Assembly: GCA_964561785.1 (NCBI GenBank)
Contig: CAZLRF010000002.1
Span: forward strand, 1 to 64,000
Direction of reading: 5' to 3'
DNA: 64,000 nucleotides
Origin: DATBSL01 sp964561785
GTDB lineage: Bacteria > Acidobacteriota > Vicinamibacteria > Fen-336
The notes beneath the pieces were generated by a model. The model ran no database searches. It was given only the letters and a program-made list of their open reading frames with translations, and was not told the DNA's origin. Position 1 is the first letter of the stretch; each line of letters begins with the position of its first letter. The position numbers and the translations under genes were made by a program. This document shows, in pieces, positions 16,431 to 25,336 of the stretch.

Positions 16431-17312
16431 ATGCGCAAGGCAAGCCCCATCTCGGCAGCCGCGGTCCTGGCGGCCGCCGTCACTGTCCTGCCGGCCACCG
16501 CCGACGAGGTCTTCCTCGAGGGGGGAGGACGCGTGCGGGGTGTCGTCGTCGAGCGCACCGCGAAGGCGATCGTCGTCGAGACCGGCCCCGGCCGGGTGAC
16601 GTTCCCTCTCTCGATCGTCGCGAGGGTCGTCGAAGGGCGTTCCGACCTGGAGGTCTACCGCGAGCGAGCGGCCGCGCTCGCCCCGGACGACGCCGCCGGC
16701 TGGGCCTCTCTGGCCCGCTGGGCCGACGAGCGGGACCTCCCCACCCAGTCGCGCGAGGCGTGGGCGCACTCGCTCCGAGCCGACCCGTCGAACGCCGAGG
16801 CCAACGAGGCGCTCGGGCGCGTGCCGCTGAACGGGGTCTGGGTCGCCGAGGAGGAGGCCTTCCGGGCGCGCGGGTACGTCCCGTACGAGGGGCGCTGGGT
16901 CACGCCGGCGGAGCACGAGGCGCTGCTGCGCGAGCGCGCGTCCGAGCAGGCCCTGGAGACAGAGAGGCGGGAGGCCCAGCTCAGGGTGCGTGAGGCTGAA
17001 GCGCGAGCCCAGGAAGCCATGGCCCGGGCCGCCTCGGCGAGTGCCGCCTCGGGCGAGGGCAGGCCGCTGTGGGTGGGGAGCGTGTACGGCGGCGAGTACT
17101 GGGGCGGGTCCGTCTACGGGGGCGGGAGGCGGAGCGGTCGCCGCGGCCTTCGCCCGGGCGAGGGCCGGATCGAGGCCGGGGGCGGGTCGCCCGGGGGCCT
17201 CGGGGTCACCCCGTGGCGCCCGCTCCCCCCGTCGAACTGGAAGTCGGTGCCCTGGACGGCGCCGGCGCAGAGCCGCCCGTCCGGCAGCTCCGCGAGCTCC
17301 GCGCAGGACTGA
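16431..17312 (+). CDS. Secreted protein of unknown function, coiled coil and Gly/Tyr-rich tail
   Basis: The product is 293 residues from ATG 16431. Residues 1-24 form a signal peptide ending ATA before DEVFLEGGG. A beta-rich segment (GGRVRGVVVERTAKAIVVET) resembles small Sm-like domains seen in secreted proteins that sense or bind surface polymers, but I cannot assign it to a family. A TPR-like stretch follows (AAGWASLARWADERDLPTQS to NAEANEALGRV), then an Ala/Glu-rich coiled coil (about 165-205) and a low-complexity tail with repeated SVYGGEYWGG and SVYGGGRR motifs. No catalytic motif is seen. It stands alone between vapC and tRNA-Thr. Confidence 0.72.
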   Translation: MRKASPISAAAVLAAAVTVLPATADEVFLEGGGRVRGVVVERTAKAIVVETGPGRVTFPLSIVARVVEGRSDLEVYRERAAALAPDDAAGWASLARWADERDLPTQSREAWAHSLRADPSNAEANEALGRVPLNGVWVAEEEAFRARGYVPYEGRWVTPAEHEALLRERASEQALETERREAQLRVREAEARAQEAMARAASASAASGEGRPLWVGSVYGGEYWGGSVYGGGRRSGRRGLRPGEGRIEAGGGSPGGLGVTPWRPLPPSNWKSVPWTAPAQSRPSGSSASSAQD

Positions 17313-17363
17313 TTCTGCGGGCGCTCGGTCCGCACCGTGTGGTGAGGGAGGAGCGGAAGCTGG

Positions 17364-17435
17364 AGCCGGCGCTCGGACTTGAACCGAGGACCTGCTGATT
17401 ACGAATCAGCTGCTCTACCGCTGAGCTACGCCGGC
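17364..17435 (-). tRNA. tRNA-Thr (anticodon CGT)
   Basis: A complete 72-nt cloverleaf is on the minus strand: acceptor GCCGGCG/CGCCGGC, D-arm GCTC-AGCGGTA-GAGC, anticodon arm GCTGA-TTCGTAA-TCAGC with CGT at the anticodon, a five-base variable loop, and T-arm CTCGG-TTCAAGT-CCGAG. The discriminator base is T; CCA is not encoded. It reads ACG codons. Confidence 0.96.
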
Positions 17436-17673
17436 TTTCGGCAGGGGCCGATCCCGGGGGGACCGGCGAACGGGAATCGTAGCAGAACCGGGAACCGCCG
17501 TCATCAGAGCCCCAGATCCGCTCGAACGCGGGGCCCGCTCACGCGCGAGCCGCTGGAGCGTGAACCCGGCCGCGCTTCCGGCTTCTTCTCCAGGCAGCGT
17601 GCGACGATCCGGGCGAGCGCCGGCGGTCGAGCCGGGGGCGGGCGACCTGAGTCGAATGCACGGCTGTGCTCCC

Positions 17674-17703
17674 TTTACTCCCCCCGCGGATGTCTGATAT
17701 GGT
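17674..17703 (+). promoter_or_regulatory. Predicted promoter of the nuoABCDHIJKN operon
   Basis: The 339 bases between tRNA-Thr and nuoA hold no gene I can support. Within them, TTTACT (17674-17679) and TATGGT (17698-17703) are 18 bases apart in a locally less GC-rich patch, predicting a start near 17710 and a leader of about 65 bases to nuoA. Confidence 0.4.
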
Positions 17704-17774
17704 CGCGCCGGTTCTCGGGACGCCGCCCGGCGCCCGCCGTGGTGGTATCCCGAACATCCAGCGGGAGTTCCCCG

Positions 17775-18176
17775 GTGCCCACCGTCCCTCCCAGTGCCGA
17801 CTTCCTGACCCAGCACGCGAGCATCCTGGTGTTCCTCGTGGCCGTCGTCTTCCTCATGGGGTTCGTCCTCGTGCTGTGGAAGGTGCTGCGCCCCGAGCGC
17901 GCCTCGGAGGAGAAGGAGACGACCTACGAGTGCGGCGAGGAGCCGGTGGGAAGCGCCTGGATCCAGTTCAACATCCGCTTCTACGTCTTCGCCCTCATCT
18001 TCATCGTGTTCGACGTGGAGGCGGTGTTCCTCCTGCCCTGGGCGGTGGTGTTCCGCGAGCTGGGCACGCTCGCCTACGTGGAGGGGCTCGTCTTCATCGG
18101 GATCCTGGCGGTGGCGCTCGCCTACGTGTGGAGGAAGGGCGACCTCGCCTGGGTGCGTCCCGAGGACAAGGCCTGA
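17775..18176 (+). CDS. nuoA: NADH-quinone oxidoreductase subunit A (complex I membrane arm)
   Basis: The product is 133 residues from GTG 17775, with GGGAG about 9 bases upstream; no ATG lies near the expected start. Three membrane helices are predicted (about 15-35, 67-87 and 95-115). The family loop YECGEEPVGSAWIQFNIR followed by a helix containing FIVFDVEAVFL is diagnostic of NuoA; its acidic residues sit at the quinone/proton interface. It heads a nine-gene operon whose members are tightly packed, often with 4-base overlaps. Confidence 0.95.
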   Translation: MPTVPPSADFLTQHASILVFLVAVVFLMGFVLVLWKVLRPERASEEKETTYECGEEPVGSAWIQFNIRFYVFALIFIVFDVEAVFLLPWAVVFRELGTLAYVEGLVFIGILAVALAYVWRKGDLAWVRPEDKA

Positions 18177-18183
18177 GGGAGGC

Positions 18184-18750
18184 ATGTCGGACGAAATCAA
18201 GGGTCTCATCCACAACCGCTTCGGCGACGGGCTGCTCTTCACCGGCGCCGACCAGCTGATCAACTGGAGCCGGAAGAACAGCGTCTGGTTCATGACGTTC
18301 GGCCTCGCCTGCTGCGCGATCGAGATGATGGCGACGGGCGGCAGCCGCTACGACACCGAGCGGTTCGGCATCATGCCCCGCGGGACGCCGCGCCAGAGCG
18401 ACCTGATGATCGTGGCGGGGACGGTGACGCTGAAGATGGCCACCCGCATCAAGCGGCTCTACGCGCAGATGCCCGAGCCCAAGTACGTGCTCTCGATGGG
18501 CTCCTGCGCGAACAACGGCGGCCCCTACTGGAAGCACGGCTACCACGTGCTCAAGGGGGTCGACGAGATCATCCCGGTGGACGTGTACGTCCCCGGCTGT
18601 CCGCCGCGGCCGGAGGCGCTGCTCTACGGGCTCATCAAGCTGCAGGAGAAGATCCAGGAGGACCGGGTGACGCGCAAGCGCGGCTACACGGTGGGCAGCC
18701 TCGCCGGGGCCCGCCTCGACGGGGCCGCGGACCGCCCGGTGGCGAAGTGA
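18184..18750 (+). CDS. nuoB: NADH-quinone oxidoreductase subunit B (N2 cluster), copy 1
   Basis: The product is a 188-residue peripheral-arm subunit that binds the terminal [4Fe-4S] cluster N2 and passes electrons to quinone. All four ligands are present: the tandem Cys43-Cys44 in GLACCAIEMM, Cys108 in SMGSCANNGG and Cys139 in VPGCPPRPEAL. A second, diverged NuoB is encoded at 39.4 kb with different flanks (GVCASSGG, PGCPPSPEGL). The gene follows nuoA by 7 bases and overlaps nuoC by 4 bases. Confidence 0.96.
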   Translation: MSDEIKGLIHNRFGDGLLFTGADQLINWSRKNSVWFMTFGLACCAIEMMATGGSRYDTERFGIMPRGTPRQSDLMIVAGTVTLKMATRIKRLYAQMPEPKYVLSMGSCANNGGPYWKHGYHVLKGVDEIIPVDVYVPGCPPRPEALLYGLIKLQEKIQEDRVTRKRGYTVGSLAGARLDGAADRPVAK

Positions 18751-19328
18751 CCATGGACGCGAAGGCCATCCACGAGAAGCTCGTCGCGCGGTTCGGGGAG
18801 AAGGTGACGGGCGCGGGGCTCGAGGCCGTCTCGCCGTTCACGATCGTCGCGGGCGACGCGATCGCCGAGGTGGCCGCCTTCTGCAAGGCCGACCCCGACC
18901 TCGCCTTCGACAACCTGATGTGCCTCTCGGGCGTCGACTACCCGAAGGAGGCGCCGCCGCGGATGGAGGTGGTCTACCACCTCCACTCCTACACGCACCT
19001 GCACACCCACGCGCTCAAGGTGCAGCTGCCGCGCGAGGCGCCCGCCCTGCCCACGGTCGAGAAGACGTGGGGCGTCGCGAACTGGCACGAGCGCGAGGCG
19101 TGGGACCTGCTCGGGATCGTGTTCACCGGGCACTCCGACCTCCGGCGGATCCTGCTTCCCGACGACTGGGAGGGGCACCCGCTGCGCAAGGACTGGCAGG
19201 ACCCCGAGTACTACAACGGGCTGCACGTGAAGCCGACGCCGCAGATGGCCGACCGGGCCCTCGCCGGCGAGCCGATCGGCGTCGGCCCGTTCGACTTCAC
19301 GCCGCCCAACCGCCACGTGGACGAGTGA
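18747..19328 (+). CDS. nuoC: NADH-quinone oxidoreductase subunit C (30 kDa)
   Basis: The product is 193 residues from GTG 18747, which overlaps the nuoB stop as GTGA; an ATG two codons later (18753) is an equally possible start. The family signature is ANWHEREAWDLLGIVFTGHS followed by HPLRKDW. It is a stand-alone protein, whereas the second cluster at 40 kb has NuoC and NuoD fused. It is a peripheral-arm scaffold without cofactors, contacting NuoB and NuoD. Confidence 0.95.
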   Translation: MTMDAKAIHEKLVARFGEKVTGAGLEAVSPFTIVAGDAIAEVAAFCKADPDLAFDNLMCLSGVDYPKEAPPRMEVVYHLHSYTHLHTHALKVQLPREAPALPTVEKTWGVANWHEREAWDLLGIVFTGHSDLRRILLPDDWEGHPLRKDWQDPEYYNGLHVKPTPQMADRALAGEPIGVGPFDFTPPNRHVDE

Positions 19329-19330
19329 CG

Positions 19331-20497
19331 ATGGCCACCGCCGAGACGTACGTCGACGACTGGGACCGGGACGGGCTCGACACCGACGAGATGATCCTCA
19401 ACATGGGGCCGCAGCACCCGGCCACCCACGGGGTGCTGCGGGTGGAGCTGCGCACCGACGGCGAGATCGTCCGCGCCGCGCGGCCCCACATCGGGTACCT
19501 CCACCGCTGCTTCGAGAAGCACTGCGAGAACGTGGACTACCCCGGGGTCATGCCCTACGCCGACCGCATGGACTACTGCGCGGCGATGGGCAACACGCTC
19601 GGCTTCGCCCTCACCGTGGAGAAGCTGTGCGGGATCGAGCCGAGCCCGTACGTGCAGACGATCCGGGTGATCATGGCCGAGCTGCAGCGGATCGCCTCCC
19701 ACATCGTCGCGGTCGGCACCTACACGATGGACATCGGGGCGTTCACCCCGTTCCTCCACCTGCTGCGCGACCGGGAGAAGATCCTCGACCTGTTCGAGTG
19801 GACCTGCGGGGCGCGGCTCCTCTACAACTACAACTGGGTGGGCGGGGTCAGCCACGACCTGCCCGACGGCTTCGTCCGCGCGACCCGCGACTTCCTGCGC
19901 GAGTTCGACTCGGTCACGTTCCCGGAGCTGCTCGACCTCATCATCCACAACCGGATCTTCGTGCGGCGGCTGTCGCACGTGGGGGTCTGCCCGCCCGAGC
20001 TCGCGATCTCGTACGACCTCACCGGGCCCAACCTGCGCGGCAGCGGGGTGCCCCGCGACCTGCGCAAGGACGCGCCCTACTCGGGCTACGAGACCTACGA
20101 CTTCGACGTCTGCGTGGGCGCCGGCCAGTACGGGCCGGTGGGATCCTGCTTCGACCGCAACTGGGTGCGGGTCGCCGAGATGCGGGAGAGCTCGAGGATC
20201 CTCCACCAGGCGCTCGACCGGCTGGAGAAGATGGAGAGGACCGAGGTCCACGAGAAGGTGCCCAAGCGGGTCAAGCCCCCCAAGGGCGAGGTCTACTTCC
20301 GCACCGAGGCCCCCCGCGGCCAGCTCGGCTACTACCTCGTCTCGGACGGGAACGTGAACCCGTACCGGGTCAAGGTGAAGAGCCCCTGCTTCACCGCGAT
20401 GAGCGCCTTCCACCACCTGGCGCGAGGAATGATGATCGCCGACATCATCGCCCTCATCGGCAGCCTCGACATCGTGCTCGGCGAGATCGACCGGTGA
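19331..20497 (+). CDS. nuoD: NADH-quinone oxidoreductase subunit D (49 kDa, quinone site)
   Basis: The product is 388 residues from ATG 19331, two bases after the nuoC stop. The quinone-site segment NMGPQHPATHGVLRV contains the conserved His; GYLHRCFEK and PYADRMDYCAAM follow. The C-terminal DIVLGEIDR ending is typical. It forms the quinone-binding cavity with NuoB. The second cluster's NuoD domain reads NIGPSHPSMHGAFRV at this place, so both keep the conserved His but differ in surrounding residues. Confidence 0.96.
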   Translation: MATAETYVDDWDRDGLDTDEMILNMGPQHPATHGVLRVELRTDGEIVRAARPHIGYLHRCFEKHCENVDYPGVMPYADRMDYCAAMGNTLGFALTVEKLCGIEPSPYVQTIRVIMAELQRIASHIVAVGTYTMDIGAFTPFLHLLRDREKILDLFEWTCGARLLYNYNWVGGVSHDLPDGFVRATRDFLREFDSVTFPELLDLIIHNRIFVRRLSHVGVCPPELAISYDLTGPNLRGSGVPRDLRKDAPYSGYETYDFDVCVGAGQYGPVGSCFDRNWVRVAEMRESSRILHQALDRLEKMERTEVHEKVPKRVKPPKGEVYFRTEAPRGQLGYYLVSDGNVNPYRVKVKSPCFTAMSAFHHLARGMMIADIIALIGSLDIVLGEIDR

Positions 20498-20504
20498 GGG
20501 GCTG

Positions 20505-21707
20505 ATGGACGCCACCTACGAGTACCTCGTCCGGCTCCTCCCCGCCGCCGCCGAGTGGCCGTCGTGGCTGCTCGTGGCGGTGATCGCCGCCCTGCCCGCC
20601 CTCGCCTGCTTCACGTTCATGGCGCTCGGGCCGCTCATCTACGTCTACGCCGAGCGGAAGATCTCGGCCTTCATGCAGGACCGCATCGGGCCGAACCGCG
20701 TGGGCCCGGTCGGCCTCCTCCAGACCCTCGCCGACACGATCAAGCTGCTCTTCAAGGAGGCGATCTTCCCGAAGGGCGTCGACAGGAAGCTGTTCATCCT
20801 CGCCCCCGTGATCGTGAACACCGGCGCGTTCATGCCCTTCCTGGTGATCCCGTGGGGCGGGCGGCTGCAGCCGGCCGACCTCGACGTCGGCGTCTTCTAC
20901 GTGACCGCGATCGCGGCGCTGTCGACGGTCGGGCTGATCATGGCGGGCTGGGCCTCGAACAACAAGTACTCGCTGTTCGGGGCGATGCGCTCGGCGGCGC
21001 AGATCGTCTCCTACGAGATCCCGGCGGTGATGATCCTGCTCGTGCCGGTGATGATCGTGGGGAGCCTGTCGCTGCAGGACGTCACGATGGCGCAGTACGG
21101 CGGGCTCGGGAACTGGTTCCTCTTCCGCTACTTCCCGATCATGCCGGTGGCGTTCGTGGTGTTCTTCGTGGCCGGGCTCGCCGAGACGAACCGGGCGCCG
21201 TTCGACATCCCGGAGGCGGAGAGCGAGCTCGTGGCCGGCTTCCACACCGAGTACAGCGGGATGTTCTTCGCGATGTTCTTCATGGCCGAGTACACGGAGA
21301 TGTTCGTCTTCTCGGCGGTCGCCTCGGTCCTCTTCCTCGGCGGCTACCTCGCCCCGCTGCCCGAGCTGCAGCGGATCGGGCCGGTGCCGATGGGCTGGTT
21401 CTGGCTGTGGGCGAAGGCGTGGTTCCTCGTCTTCGTCATGATGTGGCTCCGCTGGACGCTGCCCCGCTCGCGGGTCGACCAGCTCATGCACATCGCGTGG
21501 AAGGTGCTGCTCCCGATCGCGCTCGTCCTCGTGGTCGTGGTCGGCGGCCTCGTGCTGTGGCCGGCCACGGCGGGCGGGTTCCCCTGGGACCGCTGGGTCG
21601 CCTGGCCGCTCGCCCTGGGGCTCTTCGCCTTCCTCCTCTACGTCATGGTCCGCGCGCTCCAGTGGAACCGGCGGCGCGCGCAGGAGCTCGCGCAGGTGTC
21701 GCGATGA
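20505..21707 (+). CDS. nuoH: NADH-quinone oxidoreductase subunit H
   Basis: The product is 400 residues with about eight to nine membrane helices. NuoH links the peripheral arm to the membrane arm and forms the entrance of the quinone chamber. Family loops are intact: VYAERKISAFMQDRIGPNR, LKLLFKEAIFPKG-like (IKLLFKEAIFPKGVDRK) and FDIPEAESELVAGFHTEY with the conserved glutamates. It is somewhat longer than the E. coli protein (about 325), mainly through the C-terminal helices after about residue 330. It overlaps nuoI by the ATGA pattern. Confidence 0.96.
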   Translation: MDATYEYLVRLLPAAAEWPSWLLVAVIAALPALACFTFMALGPLIYVYAERKISAFMQDRIGPNRVGPVGLLQTLADTIKLLFKEAIFPKGVDRKLFILAPVIVNTGAFMPFLVIPWGGRLQPADLDVGVFYVTAIAALSTVGLIMAGWASNNKYSLFGAMRSAAQIVSYEIPAVMILLVPVMIVGSLSLQDVTMAQYGGLGNWFLFRYFPIMPVAFVVFFVAGLAETNRAPFDIPEAESELVAGFHTEYSGMFFAMFFMAEYTEMFVFSAVASVLFLGGYLAPLPELQRIGPVPMGWFWLWAKAWFLVFVMMWLRWTLPRSRVDQLMHIAWKVLLPIALVLVVVVGGLVLWPATAGGFPWDRWVAWPLALGLFAFLLYVMVRALQWNRRRAQELAQVSR

Positions 21708-22270
21708 GGAAGTGGCTCGCGGACGTCTGGGAAGGCTTCTTCACCGTGCTCGTCGGGATGCGGATCACCTGGCGGCACCTCTTCACGCAGCCGGTCACGC
21801 TGCAGTACCCGAACGAGAAGTGGCCCCTGCCCCCGAAGAGCCGCATGCGGCTCTTCATGAAGTACGAGGACTGCATCGGCTGCGGGCAGTGCGCCCGCGC
21901 CTGCCCGGTCGACTGCATCTCGATCAAGACCGAGAAGCGGCCGGCCGACGCGGCGCCGATCTGGGCCGCCAACGGCCAGCCGATCAAGCTCCACGTGGCG
22001 GTCTTCGACATCGACATGTCGCTGTGCTGCTACTGCAACCTCTGCACCTACCCCTGCCCGACGAACTGCATCTACATGACCCCCGAGTACGAGTTCGCGA
22101 CCTCGGACCTCACCCACCACCTCTACCGCTTCGCCAAGAAGGACGCGGTGTTCATCACCGAGGACCCGAAGAAGAAGGCGGCGGCCGCCGCCCCCGCGGC
22201 CGGCGAGGCCAAGCCGGCCGCCCCGGCCGTCCCCTCCGTCGCGCCGCCGGCGAAGCCGGCCGGAGCCTGA
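21704..22270 (+). CDS. nuoI: NADH-quinone oxidoreductase subunit I (2x[4Fe-4S]), copy 1
   Basis: The product is 188 residues. Two ferredoxin motifs carry clusters N6a and N6b: Cys57, 60, 63 and 67 in CIGCGQCARACP, and Cys108, 111, 114 and 118 in CCYCNLCTYPCP. A third region, the Ala/Pro/Lys-rich tail from about residue 155 (KKKAAAAAPAAGEAKPA), is an extension not found in standard NuoI. The spacing between the motifs is longer than usual because of an insertion containing WAANGQPIKLHVAVFD. It overlaps nuoH by 4 bases. Confidence 0.94.
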   Translation: MRKWLADVWEGFFTVLVGMRITWRHLFTQPVTLQYPNEKWPLPPKSRMRLFMKYEDCIGCGQCARACPVDCISIKTEKRPADAAPIWAANGQPIKLHVAVFDIDMSLCCYCNLCTYPCPTNCIYMTPEYEFATSDLTHHLYRFAKKDAVFITEDPKKKAAAAAPAAGEAKPAAPAVPSVAPPAKPAGA

Positions 22271-22274
22271 GGCC

Positions 22275-22772
22275 ATGAGCGGCGAGGCGTTCGTCTTCTG
22301 GGTGTTCGCGATCACGACCGTGGCCTCGGCCGCGGTGGTGGTGCTCTCCCGCACGCTCATCTACAGCGCGTTCGCGCTGCTGTTCACGTTCTTCGGGGTG
22401 GCCGGCCTGTACGTGCTGCTCGGGGCCGACTTCCTCGCCGCGGTGCAGCTGCTCGTCTACGTGGGCGGCATCCTCGTCCTGCTGCTCTTCGGGGTCATGC
22501 TCACCCACAAGATCTACGACCTCGACCTCAAGACCGAGACGCAGCAGCTCGTGCCGGGGGCGATCGTGGCGGTGGGCCTGTTCGTCATCCTCTCCGCGAC
22601 CGCGGTGCGCACGCAGTGGGCGGGCGCGGAGCGGCCGCCCGCCCCGACCACCGCCGAGATCGGCCGGCTCTTCCTCGGGCAGTACCTGCTGCCGTTCGAG
22701 GCGGCCTCGGTGCTTCTCCTCGTCGCCCTCGTCGGGGCGGCCATGATCGTCCGGCGCCGGAGGGACGCATGA
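22275..22772 (+). CDS. nuoJ: NADH-quinone oxidoreductase subunit J
   Basis: The product is a 165-residue membrane subunit with about five helices. The third helix, LLVYVGGILVLLLFGVML, with the pi-bulge Tyr-Val-Gly-Gly, is the family marker. It is positioned between NuoA and NuoK in the membrane arm, where it takes part in coupling. The gene begins 4 bases after nuoI and overlaps nuoK by 4 bases. Confidence 0.95.
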   Translation: MSGEAFVFWVFAITTVASAAVVVLSRTLIYSAFALLFTFFGVAGLYVLLGADFLAAVQLLVYVGGILVLLLFGVMLTHKIYDLDLKTETQQLVPGAIVAVGLFVILSATAVRTQWAGAERPPAPTTAEIGRLFLGQYLLPFEAASVLLLVALVGAAMIVRRRRDA

Positions 22773-23074
22773 TCTCTCTCCAGCACTACCTCGTCGTCTC
22801 CGCGGCGCTGTTCTCGCTCGGGATCCTGGGGCTGCTCACCCGGCGCAACGCGGTGAACGTCCTCATGGCGATCGAGCTCATCCTGAACTCGGCCAACATC
22901 AACCTCGTCGCCTTCTCCCGCTTCGCCGCGGGGAACATGGGCGGGCAGATCTTCGGCGTGTTCGTGATCGTGGTCGCGGCGGCGGAGGTGGCGGTCGCCC
23001 TCGCCATCGTCCTCACCCTGTACCGCCTGCGCCGCACGCCGAACCTCGACGAGGCGGACATCCTCAAGGGCTAG
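22769..23074 (+). CDS. nuoK: NADH-quinone oxidoreductase subunit K
   Basis: The product is a 101-residue protein with three membrane helices, matching the family length of about 100. The second helix has VNVLMAIELILNSANINLV with the conserved Glu of proton translocation; the third has FVIVVAAAEVAVALAIVL with the second Glu. It overlaps nuoJ and is followed 9 bases later by nuoN. NuoL and NuoM, usually encoded between NuoK and NuoN, are absent. Confidence 0.96.
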   Translation: MISLQHYLVVSAALFSLGILGLLTRRNAVNVLMAIELILNSANINLVAFSRFAAGNMGGQIFGVFVIVVAAAEVAVALAIVLTLYRLRRTPNLDEADILKG

Positions 23075-23083
23075 GGAGCCACC

Positions 23084-24577
23084 ATGGAAGAGCTCGTCCG
23101 GAGCCTCGCCCTGTTCGAGCCGGAGATCGCCCTCGTCGCCGGGCTCCTCCTCGTGGTCCTCGTCGACTCCTTCGGCGGCACGTGGCGCGGCACGGCCACG
23201 CGGCTCCTGACCCTCGCCTCCCTCGCCGCGGCCCTCGGCCTCGCGCTGAACCTGCAGGCCTCGGGGGCGCGGGGCGCGATCTTCTCCGGGATGCTGGTCG
23301 TGGACCCCCTCGGGGCCGCGTTCAAGGTGATCCTCGTGGCGGCGGGCCTCCTGACCGTCCTCGCCTTCACCTTCCGCAACTCGCGCGAGCTGCACGGGCT
23401 CGGCCAGGGCGAGCTCCACGCCCTCGTCCTCGCGCTCACCCTGTTCTCGTCGATGCTCGCGGCGTCGGCCGACCTCGTGATGCTCTACCTGTCGCTCGAG
23501 ACGGTCTCGATCACGTCCTACGTGATGGTGGCCTACCTCAAGGGCGACCGCATGTCGAACGAGGCGTCGCTCAAGTACGTGCTGTTCGGGGCGGCGTCCA
23601 CCGGGACCATGCTCTACGGGCTGTCGCTGTTGTACGGGATGACGGGCACGACCTCGCTCGCCGCCGTCCAGGAGTACCTCGCGGGGGGCGTGCCCGAGGC
23701 GAACCGCTTCGCGGTCTACGCGATCGCGCTCCTCGTGATCGCCGGCTTCGGCTTCAAGATCGCGGCGGTGCCCTTCCACTTCTGGTGCCCCGACGTCTAC
23801 CAGGGCGCGGCGACCCCGGTCACCGCGCTGCTCTCCGTCCTGCCCAAGGCGGCGGGGCTCGCCGTCACCCTGCGCTTCTTCTACGGGGCCTTCTCCACGG
23901 CGGGCGCCGGCCCCTGGGACCTCTCGGGCTCGATCGACTGGGGCGGGCTCCTCATGCTCGTCTCCGTGCTCACGATGACGGTGGGCAACGTGGCCGCCCT
24001 CACCCAGACGAACATGAAGCGGCTGCTCGCCTACTCCTCGATCGCCCACGCCGGCTACCTCCTGATGGGCGTCGTGGCCCTCTCCGACAACGGGGCCCGC
24101 GCGCTGCTCGTCTACCTCGCGGCGTACCTCTTCATGAACCTCGGGGCGTTCCTCGTGGTCACCCTCGTGCACCTGCACGACGGGACCTTCGACCTGCGCG
24201 ACTACCCCGGCCTCTACCGGCGCGCGCCCCTGCTCACGATCGCGATGGCGTTCTTCCTGCTGTCCCTCGTGGGCATCCCGCCCTTCGTCGGCTTCCTCGG
24301 GAAGCTCTACGTGTTCGGCGCGGTGGTCGAGAAGGGGATGGGCTTCTACGCGGTCGTCGGCGCGATCAACGCGGCGATCGCGGCGTTCTACTACTTCCGC
24401 GTCCTCAAGGTCATGACGATCGACGCGGGCAACGAGGACCGCCCGCCCCTCGCGCTCGCCGCGGCCGACCGGGCGTGGCTCGTGGTGTTCGCCCTCGCGA
24501 ACCTCCTGCCCATCCTGTTCTGGAGCCGGATCGACGCCTGGACCCGCGGGGCCCTCGTCCTGTACGCGGGACGTTAG
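23084..24577 (+). CDS. nuoN: NADH-quinone oxidoreductase subunit N (antiporter-like)
   Basis: The product is a 497-residue antiporter-like membrane subunit with about 14 helices. Conserved proton-channel residues are visible: Glu in MLYLSLETVSITSYVM, Lys in EASLKYVLFGAASTG, Lys in FGFKIAAVPFHFWCPDVYQG and Lys in LLSVLPKAAGL. It is the last gene of this nuo operon. Because nuoL and nuoM are not here, the other two antiporter subunits must be encoded elsewhere if the complex is standard. Confidence 0.95.
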   Translation: MEELVRSLALFEPEIALVAGLLLVVLVDSFGGTWRGTATRLLTLASLAAALGLALNLQASGARGAIFSGMLVVDPLGAAFKVILVAAGLLTVLAFTFRNSRELHGLGQGELHALVLALTLFSSMLAASADLVMLYLSLETVSITSYVMVAYLKGDRMSNEASLKYVLFGAASTGTMLYGLSLLYGMTGTTSLAAVQEYLAGGVPEANRFAVYAIALLVIAGFGFKIAAVPFHFWCPDVYQGAATPVTALLSVLPKAAGLAVTLRFFYGAFSTAGAGPWDLSGSIDWGGLLMLVSVLTMTVGNVAALTQTNMKRLLAYSSIAHAGYLLMGVVALSDNGARALLVYLAAYLFMNLGAFLVVTLVHLHDGTFDLRDYPGLYRRAPLLTIAMAFFLLSLVGIPPFVGFLGKLYVFGAVVEKGMGFYAVVGAINAAIAAFYYFRVLKVMTIDAGNEDRPPLALAAADRAWLVVFALANLLPILFWSRIDAWTRGALVLYAGR

Positions 24578-24610
24578 GGCCGGTCGGTCGACACGGGGCG
24601 ACGGGGCGGA

Positions 24611-25153
24611 TCAGCCCCGCGCCAGGCGGCCTTCGATCTCCCGGACGCGCTCCTCGAGCTCGCCCAGGCGGCGGCGGAACTCGACGATCTGGCCACGGAG
24701 GTCCTGCCGCTCCGCTCCCTCGCGGGCGAGCTGAGCCTCAAGCCTCGCGATGCTCGCCTTCACGTCGGCGATCTCCCTCTCGAGGCGCTCCACGGCCTGC
24801 GTCAGTGAGCCGACGTCGCCCTTGACGACCGCCATGTCGGCCTTCAGGACAGCGACGTCGGCCTTCAGGACAGCGACGTCGGCCTTCAGGCCAGCGACGT
24901 CGGCCTTCAGCTCCGTGACATCGGCCTTCAGGCCGGCGACTTCGGTCTTCAGGCCAGCGACATCGGCCTCGAGGCGGGCCATGCCCGCCTTGATCATCTG
25001 GCAGTCCTGCTCGAGCCGGTCGAGGCGGTGGTGCACGGCGTCGAATCGGCCGTCCAGGTCGAGCTGAAGCTCGCGACGCCAGTCGTCGAACCGAGTGGCG
25101 AGGCGCTCCTCGAGACGGTTGATCGCCGAGATGATGGGGTCGGGCGTGGCCAT
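24611..25153 (-). CDS. Heptad-repeat coiled-coil protein of unknown function
   Basis: The product is 180 residues from ATG 25153, preceded by GAGGAAGAG. No signal peptide or membrane helix is present. From about residue 55 the protein is an almost perfect heptad array (LKADVA plus one residue, about seven units) that continues into a longer coiled coil to the C-terminus (REGERQDLRG-like region and LEERVREIEGRL). Such proteins are often annotated as tail-fibre or t-SNARE-like; the similarity is compositional and I assign no function. The repeat is also perfect at the DNA level, suggesting recent slippage expansion. Confidence 0.7.
   Translation of the reverse strand: MATPDPIISAINRLEERLATRFDDWRRELQLDLDGRFDAVHHRLDRLEQDCQMIKAGMARLEADVAGLKTEVAGLKADVTELKADVAGLKADVAVLKADVAVLKADMAVVKGDVGSLTQAVERLEREIADVKASIARLEAQLAREGAERQDLRGQIVEFRRRLGELEERVREIEGRLARG
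24833..24979. repeat. 21-bp tandem repeat encoding heptads (about seven units)
   Basis: Units resemble gacgtcggccttcaggacag plus one base; adjacent copies are identical in the centre (24834-24895) and drift at both ends. Each unit encodes one heptad of the coiled-coil protein on the minus strand. The in-frame period makes copy-number change tolerable to the protein. Confidence 0.85.
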
Positions 25154-25336
25154 GATTCTCTTCCTCTCAAACCCGTGCGCGGGAGAGAGCGAGGGTGTGC
25201 GGCAGTCTACGACGAGGGCGAGTCGGGGGAGGCCCACCCTGGCCGCGCCTCGCAGCGGCTTCGCCAAGGAGGTCGAACCTCGGCCTCGTGTCGTCCGTGG
25301 GGCGGAGGTCGGCCCCGCCGGGACCCTGCATCGAAG

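Noticed and set aside
24833..24979. CRISPR-like array
   Set aside because: The repeats are contiguous 21-mers with no spacers and are in frame with a heptad protein.
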